64,000 bases of DNA from Mesorhizobium sp. 131-2-1 (GTDB lineage Bacteria; Pseudomonadota; Alphaproteobacteria; Rhizobiales; Rhizobiaceae): the NCBI RefSeq assembly GCF_016756535.1, contig NZ_AP023247.1:2170501-2234500 (forward strand). Reading direction: 5' to 3'. Position 1 is the stretch's first letter. Each line of letters opens with the position of its first letter. Positions 51,557 to 62,491 of this stretch are shown one piece after another. The notes under the pieces are model-generated. The model did not search any database. It was given only the letters and a program-made list of their open reading frames with translations, and was not told where the DNA came from. Both the position numbers and the translations under genes were made by a program.

Positions 51557-52606
51557 TTACCTGATCGAAGCGGGAGCCAGCGCGCGTGAAAGGCTGGCTT
51601 CGCCCTTGCCATAGACGGCAGCATTGTAGTTGACCAGCGTGTCGGTGCGAGCCGTGTTGAGCAACTGGTTCGTGATCTGTGTCGGCGTTGCCGTGGTGAA
51701 TTTGCTGCCCACGATCGCGGCGTAGCCGGAAATGATCGGCGCCGCGAAGGAGGTGCCGTAGAGGCCGGTCTTGCTGCCCTCCACGCCAACCACCAGGAAG
51801 TGGCTCTGCACGAGCGGGTTGAAGCCGGCGTAGTTGGAGTACGAGGCAAGCTGGGCCTTGCTGGACGTCGTACCGTTGGTGGAGAGCGCGCCGACGAAGA
51901 TCGCTGAGGCTTTGCCAACCAGCGCCAGGTCGAGATAATCCTGCTGGCCATTCTTGATGCCACCGACGGCGACCGCATCGTTGCCAGCCGCCTTCGAGAC
52001 GACGGCCGACCCCCTGGTGGCATAGGAGATGATCGAGGCTTCCTCAGGAGCCCAGCCGATCTGACTGACGCTGTAGCCCGACCTGGCGTACATGCCGTAG
52101 CTCAGATTGAGCACGTTGAGGCCCGGCGCCAGGGTGACGGCTGAACCCGTCGAGAAGTCCTTCGACCTGATGGTTGCCAGGGGCGCGACCAGGCTGGCCT
52201 CCTGGCGGGTCCATTCGCCGTGACGCTGGGTTTGCACCCCGAGGCCGAAATTGCCGGAGAAGCGCGACGAGCTGCTGAAGTCGTCAACGATGGTGATCGT
52301 GACGCCCTTGCCCTTGTAGCCCGCGGCCCATGCAACGCCGACATCGGGGGTCATCCAGCTCTGCACTGCCTGCGTCGCCGGCGCGGCCGGGATCGTGGCG
52401 CTCACACATATGGAGCCGCCGCCATGGCAGAGCGCGGCCGTCTCGTCGGCGTCGAGGGCTTCCTGCGCCGATGCGATCGGCGCCGAGAGGATGGCGAGCG
52501 CGGCGGCGAGGCCGAATTTCCAGTGGTTGGCTGACATGTTCTTACTCCAGTCAAACAGGAACCAGGACGGACGATTGCGAGCTTCGAGGCGGGTTGGCTT
52601 GCTCAT
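51557..52606 (-). CDS. Exported subtilisin-like (S8) serine protease
   Basis: 349 residues from the ATG at 52606. The signal peptide core (FGLAAALAILSAPIASAQ) ends near residue 48. The catalytic triad is present: Asp in TITIVDDFS (D108 or D109), His in QRHGEW (H129), and Ser in GTSFAAP (S286), with the oxyanion Asn in AAGND (N209). The His motif is not the usual HGTHVAG, so this is a divergent branch. The upstream gene ends 14 bases before, and GGAGG precedes this start; a second start at 52537 also has GGAG and gives a plain signal peptide. It pairs with a small exported protein, a possible substrate, inhibitor or outer-membrane partner. Confidence 0.82.
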   Translation of the reverse strand: MSKPTRLEARNRPSWFLFDWSKNMSANHWKFGLAAALAILSAPIASAQEALDADETAALCHGGGSICVSATIPAAPATQAVQSWMTPDVGVAWAAGYKGKGVTITIVDDFSSSSRFSGNFGLGVQTQRHGEWTRQEASLVAPLATIRSKDFSTGSAVTLAPGLNVLNLSYGMYARSGYSVSQIGWAPEEASIISYATRGSAVVSKAAGNDAVAVGGIKNGQQDYLDLALVGKASAIFVGALSTNGTTSSKAQLASYSNYAGFNPLVQSHFLVVGVEGSKTGLYGTSFAAPIISGYAAIVGSKFTTATPTQITNQLLNTARTDTLVNYNAAVYGKGEASLSRALAPASIR

Positions 52607-52620
52607 GTCAGCCTCCAGGC

Positions 52621-53199
52621 TCAGAAAGTAACACGGTAGTTCAGCCAGAGACGCATGGTCTCCGGTTTAGCGTTAACCAGATATTTCAGGGTTTGCTCAG
52701 GTGCCATCTCGGTGGCCGCGAGCCGGCAGTTGACACTGTAGGTGCCCAAATCCCCATAGTCGGCCACGCATGGCTTTTCGTTGAGGTTCCCACCGATCGT
52801 CGAGGTCAGCGAGAAGGACAGGGTGCTGCTCGCAGTCGGATGCGTCTGCGTCAGGAAGCCCAGCTTGAAGCTGGGTGCGATGCTGTACTTCTCGGCTTTT
52901 TCTCCGGTGCCGAACCCCCACAGAATACCGGTGTTCTCCGTCAACTGAGTGAGAAAGTCGACGTGGAGATCGACCCAGCTGGCGTGATACCACTGATTGA
53001 ACGAAACCCAGGATCCGCTCTGCAACTCATAGCCGCCGTCGCCGAGGCTCCTGGCACGGTCGCTGAGCGGCGACCCCTGGTGCATGTCGATCAGTGAAGT
53101 CGTAAACTCCTGGGCGGTCGCGGAAGACGCGCCGAGGAAGGCCGACAGCAGCAGTGCCATCGCGCGGTAACTGCGCCGATTACCGGACCTTTCGCGCAT
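52621..53199 (-). CDS. Exported beta-rich protein, possible small outer-membrane barrel
   Basis: 192 residues. Signal peptide to about residue 30 (LLLSAFLGASSATAQ). The mature part alternates polar and hydrophobic residues (WVSFNQWYHASWVDLHVDFLTQL, SIAPSFKLGFLTQT, SSTLSFSLTSTIGG) and ends in Phe (MRLWLNYRVTF). Both features fit an outer-membrane beta barrel of about eight strands. Two Cys residues lie about 13 apart. The ATG at 53199 is chosen. It is co-transcribed ahead of the subtilisin-like gene. Family not recognised. Confidence 0.7.
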   Translation of the reverse strand: MRERSGNRRSYRAMALLLSAFLGASSATAQEFTTSLIDMHQGSPLSDRARSLGDGGYELQSGSWVSFNQWYHASWVDLHVDFLTQLTENTGILWGFGTGEKAEKYSIAPSFKLGFLTQTHPTASSTLSFSLTSTIGGNLNEKPCVADYGDLGTYSVNCRLAATEMAPEQTLKYLVNAKPETMRLWLNYRVTF

Positions 53200-53474
53200 G
53201 CGCGAAAACCTCGCCCCACCGTTTCCGGACCAGCGCCTGACGGCGACGGGCTTTTTTTGCGGCCCCTGTACCCGGTTCATTGGCCCGACAATGGCACGAC
53301 TAGCGTTACCATCGGGTTATCCAAGCAGGTGCGAATATAAGTATTTGATTGAAATATTTGCGCTGTCCGACAGCCGTGGCCGGCAGGCGGAGCGGGATGC
53401 TTTCGGATGCGGCATCCCGCTTGCTCCGGCCGTCGGCCGGGTGCGCGAACCGTGATCCGGTCCGCCGGAAGGTT

Positions 53475-53660
53475 TTACGCCGCGTCGCGGACCTTCTGGA
53501 TTCGCGAGCGGATCGCCTCGATCATGGTCTCGCGAATGGTCGTTTCGCCATGCGTCTCGCGCATATGCTCGACGGCGCGGCGCATCACTTCGGCCTCTTC
53601 TTCGGCGCGTGTATGCCAGTCACAGCCGGGCACGAGCGATCCGCAGTGGAATTCCTTCAT
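53475..53660 (-). CDS. DUF1059 small protein
   Basis: 61 residues. Begins MKEFHCGSLVPGCDWHTRAEEE, the DUF1059 pattern. Two Cys (6 and 13) and two His (16 and a later one in EHMRETHGE) could make a zinc site. AGGAGGAAAGG precedes the ATG at 53660; the longer upstream frame is not needed. Function unknown. Confidence 0.82.
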   Translation of the reverse strand: MKEFHCGSLVPGCDWHTRAEEEAEVMRRAVEHMRETHGETTIRETMIEAIRSRIQKVRDAA

Positions 53661-53869
53661 CGGATTTTCCTTTCCTCCTCGGAGCGCCGACGAACATCCA
53701 TGCTCCGGCGCTCCCATGTGTGCACAACCTCGGCCGAAAACCGTGGGCTTTCGGGTCGCACACCAGCGAGCAATCATAACACGGTTCCCTGGTTTTGGTT
53801 GCATGGAGCACCGCGCGGCGCTCGGGCGCCGCCAAACGTACCTTGGCGATTCCGATCGCGGCAGAGCCG

Positions 53870-53897
53870 AAAAGGGCGGAGCAGCGCTGCTCCGCCC
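53870..53897 (-). terminator. Intrinsic terminator after the DUF1344 gene
   Basis: A perfect palindrome GGGCGGAGCAGC / GCTGCTCCGCCC (53874-53897) followed on the minus strand by TTTT. It lies 58 bases beyond the DUF1344 stop. Confidence 0.8.
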
Positions 53898-53955
53898 CTC
53901 TTACGCCATCCGGAGCAAGGCCGGACTTACCCGCCTAGCTCCAGCGAGCGGGCCG

Positions 53956-54216
53956 TCACTTCATGATCTTGACTGCCTCGGCAATCTTGTTCTTGCCGCT
54001 CATGTCCCAGGAAACGCGGACCTTCTCGCCAGCCTGCAGGCCAGGATCCTTGAAGGCCTTGGACAGCGTAAAGGTGGATCCGTCATCCAGAACGAGGCTC
54101 ATGGCCGTTCCATCGAAGCTCTTCACCGTACCCGTGGTATGCTTGACCGCCGCGAACGCGGCGCCACCAGAGGCGAGAAGAGCGGCGGTTGCCGCCGTCA
54201 CAATAAGCTTGCGCAT
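53956..54216 (-). CDS. DUF1344 small exported protein
   Basis: 86 residues. Signal peptide to about residue 23 (GGAAFAA), then a small beta-barrel-like domain (GTVKSFDGTAMSLVLDDGSTFTL, KVRVSWDMSGKNKIAEAVKI) typical of DUF1344. AGGAGAAC precedes the ATG at 54216. Role unknown; periplasmic. Confidence 0.83.
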   Translation of the reverse strand: MRKLIVTAATAALLASGGAAFAAVKHTTGTVKSFDGTAMSLVLDDGSTFTLSKAFKDPGLQAGEKVRVSWDMSGKNKIAEAVKIMK

Positions 54217-54464
54217 GGCATGTTCTCCTGGAAAATGCGGGCACCCAGGTTGGCAAGGCACCCCACTCAATCATGGGCCGTCCGGTCACGTCGAGTCGCG
54301 GCTCAGAGGGGGAAGAACCGCCGGCGTTTCCCGACCCGGAAACGACAAATAGCCCTGATTTTTCAAATGCCTATTAGACCAAAAAGATAATCGAGGCGCC
54401 ACATTGCGCGCCCAGATTCGGCGAATGGGACGTCATTACGACTCACGCCCCGCTCACCAATATT

Positions 54465-55379
54465 TTACGGCCATCTGACCTCGGGCGGCAGGCTGGACAG
54501 GATCGAGGCGACATTGCCGCCGGTCTTCAGCCCGAAGATGGTGCCGCGATCGTGAAGCAAGTTGAATTCGACGTAGCGGCCGCGCCGGATGAGTTGTTCG
54601 TCACGGTCGCCGTCGGTCCAGTTGTCGTTGAAATTGCCCCTTACCAGGTGTCCGTAGACGACCAGAAAAGAGCGCCCGACATCCTGGACGAAGTTGAAAT
54701 CGGCGTCCCAACCGCCCTTGCCCTCGGCCGAATGCAGCCAGTCGAAGAAGATGCCGCCGACGCCGCGCGGCTCGTTGCGGTGCGGCAGATAGAAATACTC
54801 GTCGCACCAGGCCTTGAATTTGGCGTAGTCGGCGACGCCGGCGTTCTTCTCGCAGGCGAACTGCATGGCGCGGTGGAAGGCGAGCGTATCCGGGTCGTCC
54901 TGGACACGACGTCGGTCGAGCACCGGCGTCAAGTCGGCGCCGCCACCGAACCACTGGCGCGAGGTGACGACCATGCGGGTATTCATGTGCACGGCCGGCA
55001 CGTTGGGGTTCCACGGATGCGCGATCAGCGAAATGCCGCTTGCCCAGAAGCTTGGATCCTCCTCGGCGCCCGGCATCTGCTTCCTGAATTCCGGTGAGAA
55101 CTCGCCGTAGACGGTCGAGGTGTGGACGCCGACCTTCTCGAAGACGCGGCCATACATCATCGACATGGTGCCGCCGCCGCCCTTGCCCTCGTCGCGCTCC
55201 CAGGGAGTCTGCTCGAAATGGCCAGGCGACCATGAAACCAGCGGGCCGGTCAGATCCTGCTCGACCTGTTCGAAGGCGGCACAGATGCGCTCGCGCAACG
55301 CTTCGAACCACAGGCGGGCCTTCATCTTCTTCTGCTCGATGTCGGCCGGCAGGCCCACCGGTATTTCAGGTCGTTCCAA
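54465..55379 (-). CDS. hemF: Oxygen-dependent coproporphyrinogen III oxidase
   Basis: 304 residues. Catalyses oxidative decarboxylation of coproporphyrinogen III to protoporphyrinogen IX in haem synthesis. Family motifs are [44 protein letters not shown] and [35 protein letters not shown]. The start read here is TTG at 55379 with GGAG eight bases upstream; an ATG at 55325 would give a shorter N-terminus without a good ribosome site. Stand-alone. Confidence 0.95.
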   Translation of the reverse strand: MERPEIPVGLPADIEQKKMKARLWFEALRERICAAFEQVEQDLTGPLVSWSPGHFEQTPWERDEGKGGGGTMSMMYGRVFEKVGVHTSTVYGEFSPEFRKQMPGAEEDPSFWASGISLIAHPWNPNVPAVHMNTRMVVTSRQWFGGGADLTPVLDRRRVQDDPDTLAFHRAMQFACEKNAGVADYAKFKAWCDEYFYLPHRNEPRGVGGIFFDWLHSAEGKGGWDADFNFVQDVGRSFLVVYGHLVRGNFNDNWTDGDRDEQLIRRGRYVEFNLLHDRGTIFGLKTGGNVASILSSLPPEVRWP

Positions 55380-55493
55380 AATCAGGTCTCCAGTCGCGGA
55401 CGATAAAGGACTCGTCTTTTCCGGGCGCGATCCCTAATCTCTTGGGGGCAAGGGTCAAGTCCCCGTCCAACCATGGTGCAAGGAGTTTCCTTC

Positions 55494-55751
55494 GTGCGCA
55501 CCCCGGCAAGACCGCCGCTGGATGGCTTGAAGAAAAGGCTCGACCGTTCGCGCGCCGAGCGCGAGCGCATGCCGCGCGACGGTTTCCTGCGCGAAACCTT
55601 CGTCCTGCCGCGCTCCGATGCGCGGCTGAAAGCCAAGGAATGGTTCGAGCGCTTTCCCAAGCAGGCCTACTGGACCGAGATCGAAAGCTGGTTCGAGCGG
55701 CCGGGCGACGTCATCGAATTCACGATCAGGCGGCTGCCGGCGGCGGACTGA
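55494..55751 (+). CDS. Small hypothetical protein, 85 residues
   Basis: Basic N-terminus (PLDGLKKRLDRSRAERERMPRDGF), then KEWFERFPKQAYWTEIESWFE and an ending FTIRRLPAAD. No signal peptide or membrane segment. GTG at 55494 follows AAGGAG by eight bases and is preferred to the ATG at 55473. It is divergent from hemF. Family not recognised. Confidence 0.6.
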   Translation: MRTPARPPLDGLKKRLDRSRAERERMPRDGFLRETFVLPRSDARLKAKEWFERFPKQAYWTEIESWFERPGDVIEFTIRRLPAAD

Positions 55752-55774
55752 GAGCGGCGGCCCCAGAGGGATGA

Positions 55775-56218
55775 TCAGGGCGCTATCAGCCTGCGCGCGC
55801 CGGTGCCCTCCCGCGCCAGCCGGTCTTCCTTGTTCCTGAGCGGGCATTTGTCGATCGACATGCAGCCGCAGCCGATGCAGTCGGTCAGGCCGTCGCGCAG
55901 CTTCTTCAACTGGTTGATTTTGTGGTCGAGACCGTCGCGCCAGGCCGTAGAAAGCAGGTTCCAATCCTCGCGCGTCGGCGTGCGGCCCTCGGGCAGGGAT
56001 TGCAGCGCCGTGGCGATCTCGGCCAGCGAGATGCCGACTTCCTGGGCGACGCGGATGATCGCCACGCGCCGCAGCACGTCGCGGCCATAGCGCCGCTGGT
56101 TACCCGCCGTGCGGTGGCTGCGGATCAGTCCGCGCGCCTCGTAGAAATGCAGCGCCGATACCGCCACGCCGCTGCGCATTGCCACCTGGCCGACCGTAAG
56201 TTCCGTTGCTGGAGCCAT
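55775..56218 (-). CDS. soxR: Redox-sensing regulator SoxR
   Basis: 147 residues. MerR-type HTH at about 8-75 ([45 protein letters not shown]), a dimerisation helix, and the [2Fe-2S] ligands C114, C117, C119 and C125 ([12 protein letters not shown]). It is activated by redox-cycling compounds or superoxide. The ATG at 56218 follows a SoxR-type operator by about 15 bases, so it may control itself or an oppositely directed transcript. Confidence 0.94.
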   Translation of the reverse strand: MAPATELTVGQVAMRSGVAVSALHFYEARGLIRSHRTAGNQRRYGRDVLRRVAIIRVAQEVGISLAEIATALQSLPEGRTPTREDWNLLSTAWRDGLDHKINQLKKLRDGLTDCIGCGCMSIDKCPLRNKEDRLAREGTGARRLIAP

Positions 56219-56232
56219 GTCCCACTTTCCGC

Positions 56233-56263
56233 TTGACCTCAAGTAAGGTTGAGCTTGTAGCGA
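56233..56263 (+). promoter_or_regulatory. SoxR box with a 19-base-spaced promoter
   Basis: CCTCAAGTAAGGTTGAGC (56237-56254) matches the known SoxR site (CCTCAAGTTAACTTGAGG). It lies between a TTGACC -35 (56233-56238) and a TAGCGA -10-like hexamer (56258-56263) with a 19-base spacer, the layout of SoxR-activated promoters, reading rightwards. The -10 match is weak. SoxR bound here would sit just upstream of its own gene. Confidence 0.7.
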
Positions 56264-56369
56264 AGAAATCCTGATCGGGCAAATGCAGGAGAAGGCGATG
56301 TGCGCCTGGACGAGACTGACTGGAGAAGCCGTCGCCGTCGGCGATGGCAGGGATGGCGGAATGCGGATC

Positions 56370-56828
56370 CTATCCGAGCTGGCGGATCGCTTCGCCCGCG
56401 ATCATGGCGACGGACAGCGCGACATTGATGCTGCGCGCGCCCGGCCGCATCGGGATGGTCAGTCGCGCATCCGCCGCATGATGGACCGCATCCGGCACGC
56501 CTGCGGATTCGCGGCCGAACAGGAGAATATCGCCGTCGGCGAAGGCAAAGTCCGTATAGGCGGAAGCGGCTTTGGTGGTCAGCAGCACCAGCCGCCGCGC
56601 GTTGGCCGCGCGCCAGTCCTCGAAGGCGTTCCAGTCGACATGCCGGGTCAGATCGGCCATTTCGACGTAATCCATGCCGGCGCGTTTCAGCGCCCGGTCG
56701 GAGAGCGGAAAGCCGGCCGGCTCGATGATGTCGACGCCAAGGCCGAGGCAAGCGGCGAAGCGCAGGATTGTCCCGGTGTTGCCGGCGATGTCAGGCTGGT
56801 AGAGCGCGATGCGGAGACGGTCGTTCAT
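56370..56828 (-). CDS. trmL: tRNA (cytidine/uridine-34-2'-O)-methyltransferase
   Basis: 152 residues, SPOUT fold. [23 protein letters not shown] is the N-terminal signature; [15 protein letters not shown] and [27 protein letters not shown] form the SAM knot. It methylates the wobble position of certain leucine tRNAs. Usual length. No partner gene is adjacent; soxR follows on the same strand with the SoxR box in the gap. Confidence 0.93.
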   Translation of the reverse strand: MNDRLRIALYQPDIAGNTGTILRFAACLGLGVDIIEPAGFPLSDRALKRAGMDYVEMADLTRHVDWNAFEDWRAANARRLVLLTTKAASAYTDFAFADGDILLFGRESAGVPDAVHHAADARLTIPMRPGARSINVALSVAMIAGEAIRQLG

Positions 56829-57112
56829 TTCCGCGCCCTTCTAATAAGTGGCAGAACAGCCACACGGATTTCCAAGTTTCGGAGATTGCTGGACTGGCGG
56901 GTGGTCATTTCCTGCGAAGTCGAGTATACGCCTCTCATTGTCAACCCGAACCGATGGAGGGGGTATTCATGATGACCATGCACATCCAGCACCCCTCCTG
57001 GGGCCTAATGCGCCCGACGGCGGTTTCGGTTCGACGATTCTCCTGACTCTCTAAGACTTGATCGCACCGATTCCCGCCGAACCCAGTTTTCGGTTTTCGA
57101 AGGAATCCTGCG

Positions 57113-57682
57113 ATGTTTTTCAAACGCCCAAAGAGGCCCGACGCCCCACCTGACCGTGTCCGGACCGACGCCTTTCGTCGCGTCCTGACCGACACAATGC
57201 GCGCCTCCGGTCGAATGCCGGAGGTCGAGCTTGTGTCACCCTTTTTATCGCATTTGCACATGGAGGATGGACCGATGTTCGATCCCTACAAGATACCGGG
57301 CTCAAGAAGCCTGCACGAGCGCAAGATGGCGACCTGGGCGCTGCTGATCGGCGAGACTTACTCGTCGGCGGTGCACGCCCAGACGCGCCGGCGTCCGCAT
57401 CGCGGCATGCTGCCGGATGTCGATTTTTCGTGCGCGGTGCCCGATCCCAGCCGGCCTTCGCTGGTGCGCCGCATCATCAGGCTGGTCCGGCCCGGCACGA
57501 AAGGCCGGGCAGGCGCCAGTTTTTCATCAGGAAAGTCTGGGGCGTCAGGATCGTCGGCCGAGCCTGTCGGCGAAAAGCCTTCGACACCCTATATTGCGCG
57601 AAGCAGGACCGATGGCCCGGGTGATTCCGGGCCATCGGTCCCTGACGCTGTGCGGACTGGGGACTTCTCCCGTGCCGCGTGA
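57113..57682 (+). CDS. Hypothetical protein with a low-complexity tail
   Basis: 189 residues, family not recognised. A basic N-terminus (MFFKRPKRPDAPPDRVRTDAFRR) precedes MFDPYKIPGSRSLHERKMATWALLIGETYSSAVHAQTRRR. The C-terminal third is a Ser/Gly/Pro-rich tail. AAGGAATCC precedes the ATG at 57113. An inner ATG at 57275 also has a strong GGAGG and could be the true start. The tail is coded over a 15-base-pair perfect hairpin, so part of it may be non-coding in function. It sits just before the ABC transporter pair. Confidence 0.5.
   Translation: MFFKRPKRPDAPPDRVRTDAFRRVLTDTMRASGRMPEVELVSPFLSHLHMEDGPMFDPYKIPGSRSLHERKMATWALLIGETYSSAVHAQTRRRPHRGMLPDVDFSCAVPDPSRPSLVRRIIRLVRPGTKGRAGASFSSGKSGASGSSAEPVGEKPSTPYIARSRTDGPGDSGPSVPDAVRTGDFSRAA
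57606..57641. other. Very strong hairpin (15-base arms) upstream of the ABC pair
   Basis: GGACCGATGGCCCGG and CCGGGCCATCGGTCC flank a six-base loop. The stem is perfect and lies inside the last part of the preceding open frame, 57 bases before the ABC transporter start. No T-run follows; it may be an mRNA structure or a partial terminator. Confidence 0.7.
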
Positions 57683-57697
57683 GCGGCAAACAGATTT

Positions 57698-59605
57698 ATG
57701 AGCATCACAATGTTTAGCTGGTTTGAAAAAAGGCTCGATCCGTTCCCCGCGGCGGAACCGGTCGAGCCACCGAAGACGCTGGTGGCCTTTTGCGTGCACT
57801 ACACGCGCGGCGCTTGGCCCTACATCATCCTGGATGCGATCCTGGTGGCGGCTATTGCCTTTGCCGAAGTGTGGATGTTCGGCTTCCTCGGCCGCATCGT
57901 CGACTGGCTATCGGCGCAGAACCGCGAAACCTTCTTGCAGACCGAGAGCTGGAAGCTCGCCGGCATGGCTTTCATCGTGCTGTTCGCGCTGCCGGGCACG
58001 GTATGGCTGCATTCGCTGCTCAACCAGCAGACGCTGATGGGCAATTACCCGATGCGCATCCGCTGGCAGGTGCATCGCTACCTGTTGAAGCAGTCGATGG
58101 CCTTCTACCAGGACGAGTTCGCCGGCCGCATCGCCACCAAGTTGATGCAGACGGCGCTCGCCGTGCGCGAATGCGTCATCAAGCTGATCGACGTGCTCAA
58201 CTACGTCATCGTCTATTTCATCGGCATGCTGTTCATCGTCGGCTCGGCCGACTGGCGGCTGGCGGCGCCGCTCGCCGCCTGGCTGGTCGGCTACATCGGG
58301 CTGTTGCGCTACTTCATCCCACGGCTCGGCAAGGTCGGCGAGGAGCAGGCCAATGCGCGCTCGACCATGACCGGCCGCGTCGTCGACAGCTACACCAACA
58401 TCCAGACGGTCAAGCTGTTTTCGCACGCCCGCCGCGAGGCGTCCTTCGCCAAGGAGGGCATGGGCAGCTTCCTCGATACCGTCTACCGTTCGATGCGGCT
58501 GGTGACGGTGCTGTACGGCCTGCTCTACATCCTCAATGCGCTGCTCCTGTTCTCGGTCACGGCGCTGTCGCTGTGGCTGTGGCTCGGCCAGGCGGTGACG
58601 ATCGGCGCCGTCGCCGTGGTCATCGGCCTGGTGCTGCGGATGTGGGGCATGTCGCAGTGGATCATGTGGGAGATGTCGGGCCTGTTCGAGAACATCGGCA
58701 CGGTGCAGGACGGCATCCAGTCGATCTCGCTGCCGCGCCTTGTCGAGGACAGGCCGGACGCGAAGGCCATTGCCGTCTCCAGGGGCGAAATCCGCTTCGA
58801 GGACATCCGCTTCCACTATGGCAAGCAGAAGGGCGTCATCGAGAACCTGTCGCTGACCGTGAGGCCGGGCGAGAAGGTCGGCATCGTCGGCCGCTCGGGC
58901 GCCGGCAAGTCGACGCTGGTCAACCTGCTGCTGCGTTTCTACGATTTGGAGAGCGGCAGGATTCTCATCGACGGCCAGGAGATCGCTGCGGTGAAACAGG
59001 ATTCGCTGCGCGCGCAGATCGGCATGGTGACGCAGGACACCTCGCTGCTACACCGCTCGGTGCGCGAGAACATCCTCTACGGGCGGCCGGATGCCACCAA
59101 TGAGATGCTGGTCGAAGCGGCCGGGCGGGCCGAGGCGCTCGACTTCATCGGCGGGCTAATCGACGCCAACGGCCGCACGGGTTTCGACGCCCATGTCGGC
59201 GACCGCGGCGTCAAATTGTCCGGCGGCCAGCGGCAGCGCGTCGCCATTGCCCGCGTCATGCTGAAGGACGCGCCGATCCTCATTCTAGACGAGGCAACGT
59301 CGGCGCTCGATTCGGAGGCCGAGGCGGCGATCCAGGAGAACCTCTACAAGCTTATGCAGGGCAAGACCGTCATCGCGATTGCGCACCGGCTGTCGACCAT
59401 CGCCGCGATGGACCGGCTCGTCGTCATGGACAAGGGCCGGGTCATCGAGGAAGGTTCGCACGAGGATCTCGTCGCCAAGGGCGGGCTCTACGCGCAGCTC
59501 TGGCAACGCCAGTCGGGCGGCTTCCTGCTAGACGAGGCGCCGGCCGAGGCCGCCAACGACGTTGTCGCCAACGACATCGGGGCCAAGGGTCAAGCTGCAG
59601 AATGA
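57698..59605 (+). CDS. ABC exporter half-transporter, first of two
   Basis: 635 residues: six membrane segments (about 40-330), then an ATPase domain. Walker A GRSGAGKST (near 405), Q-loop VTQDTSLLH, signature LSGGQRQRVAIARV, Walker B ILILDEATSALDSE, switch AHRLSTI. MsbA-like exporter type. Followed by a second half-transporter gene after 10 bases; the two may form a heterodimer. Substrate unknown. Confidence 0.92.
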   Translation: MSITMFSWFEKRLDPFPAAEPVEPPKTLVAFCVHYTRGAWPYIILDAILVAAIAFAEVWMFGFLGRIVDWLSAQNRETFLQTESWKLAGMAFIVLFALPGTVWLHSLLNQQTLMGNYPMRIRWQVHRYLLKQSMAFYQDEFAGRIATKLMQTALAVRECVIKLIDVLNYVIVYFIGMLFIVGSADWRLAAPLAAWLVGYIGLLRYFIPRLGKVGEEQANARSTMTGRVVDSYTNIQTVKLFSHARREASFAKEGMGSFLDTVYRSMRLVTVLYGLLYILNALLLFSVTALSLWLWLGQAVTIGAVAVVIGLVLRMWGMSQWIMWEMSGLFENIGTVQDGIQSISLPRLVEDRPDAKAIAVSRGEIRFEDIRFHYGKQKGVIENLSLTVRPGEKVGIVGRSGAGKSTLVNLLLRFYDLESGRILIDGQEIAAVKQDSLRAQIGMVTQDTSLLHRSVRENILYGRPDATNEMLVEAAGRAEALDFIGGLIDANGRTGFDAHVGDRGVKLSGGQRQRVAIARVMLKDAPILILDEATSALDSEAEAAIQENLYKLMQGKTVIAIAHRLSTIAAMDRLVVMDKGRVIEEGSHEDLVAKGGLYAQLWQRQSGGFLLDEAPAEAANDVVANDIGAKGQAAE

Positions 59606-59615
59606 TGGCCACCGC

Positions 59616-61499
<1,884 letters not shown>

Positions 61500-61507
61500 G
61501 AAGAGGA

Positions 61508-61822
61508 ATGTCGGTTCGGATGCCTTCGAATTTCGGACGAGCGGGCGCGCAGGAGAGCGCGCTCGACCTGCTCGGCCACGAAATCCTCGCCGAGAAGGCG
61601 GCGGCGCTCGGCCGCGCCGGCCAGCGCGTCGAGGAGACGCTGGCGAGACTGCGCGAGAATGGCGGCGATGAGGAAAGGCGGCCCCGGCTGCTCAAGGATG
61701 CCGCCGAGGCCGTTCATGCCTACTTCATCCAGCGCGAGCTCTGCGGGCTGCGCAAGCACGATGCGGTCATCCGCGAATACAATATCCCGAGAGCGGTTCT
61801 GGTCAGGCTCGGCGCGAAATAG
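61508..61822 (+). CDS. Small helical protein, 104 residues
   Basis: Mainly helical and soluble (ALDLLGHEILAEKAAALGRAGQRVEETLARL, AAEAVHAYFIQRELCGLRKHDAVIREYNIP). I think it belongs to a DUF6665-like family of Hyphomicrobiales, but this is uncertain. AGGAAGAGGA precedes the ATG. Nine bases lie between the ABC gene stop and this start, so they are co-transcribed. Confidence 0.65.
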   Translation: MSVRMPSNFGRAGAQESALDLLGHEILAEKAAALGRAGQRVEETLARLRENGGDEERRPRLLKDAAEAVHAYFIQRELCGLRKHDAVIREYNIPRAVLVRLGAK

Positions 61823-61833
61823 GGCCCGACGGT

Positions 61834-62178
61834 CTATTCTAGCCACTCGGTGACGAAGCTGCCGTTCTCGTGGATATCGATTGTCTCCAGCGGACCGGGA
61901 CCGAGATTGGTGAATTTGTGCGGCGTGTTGGGCGGCACGATCAGGATCTGGCCGGTGAATGCCTCGATTTCCTTGTCGCCGATCGTGAACAGGCCATTGC
62001 CCTGGCGGACAATGAATATCTCGCTGTACGGGTGCCGGTGCAGGCGCGGACCGCCGCCGGTGCCGGGCAGATAGTTGAAGATCAGGCAGCTGTTCGAACC
62101 CCAGGCGCCGCATTCGAGCTCGCCTTGCCAACGGTCGGGCATCCTGGCCCATTTGTCGCGGTCGATGACATGCGCCAT
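61834..62178 (-). CDS. Small cupin protein
   Basis: 114 residues of a single beta-barrel cupin. Motif 1 is RLHRHPYSEIFIVRQGNGLFTIGDKE (two His and a Glu metal ligand); motif 2 is PPNTPHKFTNLG. It probably binds a metal ion; enzymatic role or ligand not evident. The ATG at 62178 starts the domain directly; the upstream extension is spurious. Confidence 0.82.
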   Translation of the reverse strand: MAHVIDRDKWARMPDRWQGELECGAWGSNSCLIFNYLPGTGGGPRLHRHPYSEIFIVRQGNGLFTIGDKEIEAFTGQILIVPPNTPHKFTNLGPGPLETIDIHENGSFVTEWLE

Positions 62179-62491
62179 CACGGCAGGATAAACCGAGCCG
62201 GCGCCCGCTGTCGAGGCAAAGGCGCAGTGTCGGTTTGCCGTTGTTTTTCCGCTTGTTTCCCGGTCCTTGGTGATCCTTTGGCACGGCATCGTCCAGCCCC
62301 GGATTTTACCCCCGCGACAATCTGACCTTGTGCCTTCACCCGACTGGACAAAAACAGGCTTCACGCATAAACCGAACTCCAAATGCCGGAGGAATTCGCT
62401 AGCCTGTTCGCCATGCGCTGTCGGGCCGGCGCGATTGAGCGGGGACAAGGCTCGGCCGCCGGCACGGAAGAGGCGAAAGGATCAGGCACCC
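62179..62491. other. Intergenic region between the cupin and petA genes
   Basis: Divergent gap of 313 bases that must hold the promoter of the pet operon. I could not single out a convincing -35/-10 pair. No gene or strong repeat was seen; open frames here run on from neighbours and lack ribosome sites. Confidence 0.3.

Noticed and set aside
56283..56972. A 229-codon open frame downstream of the SoxR box
   Set aside because: Antisense to trmL over nearly its whole length and without family motifs. A non-coding transcript is still possible.
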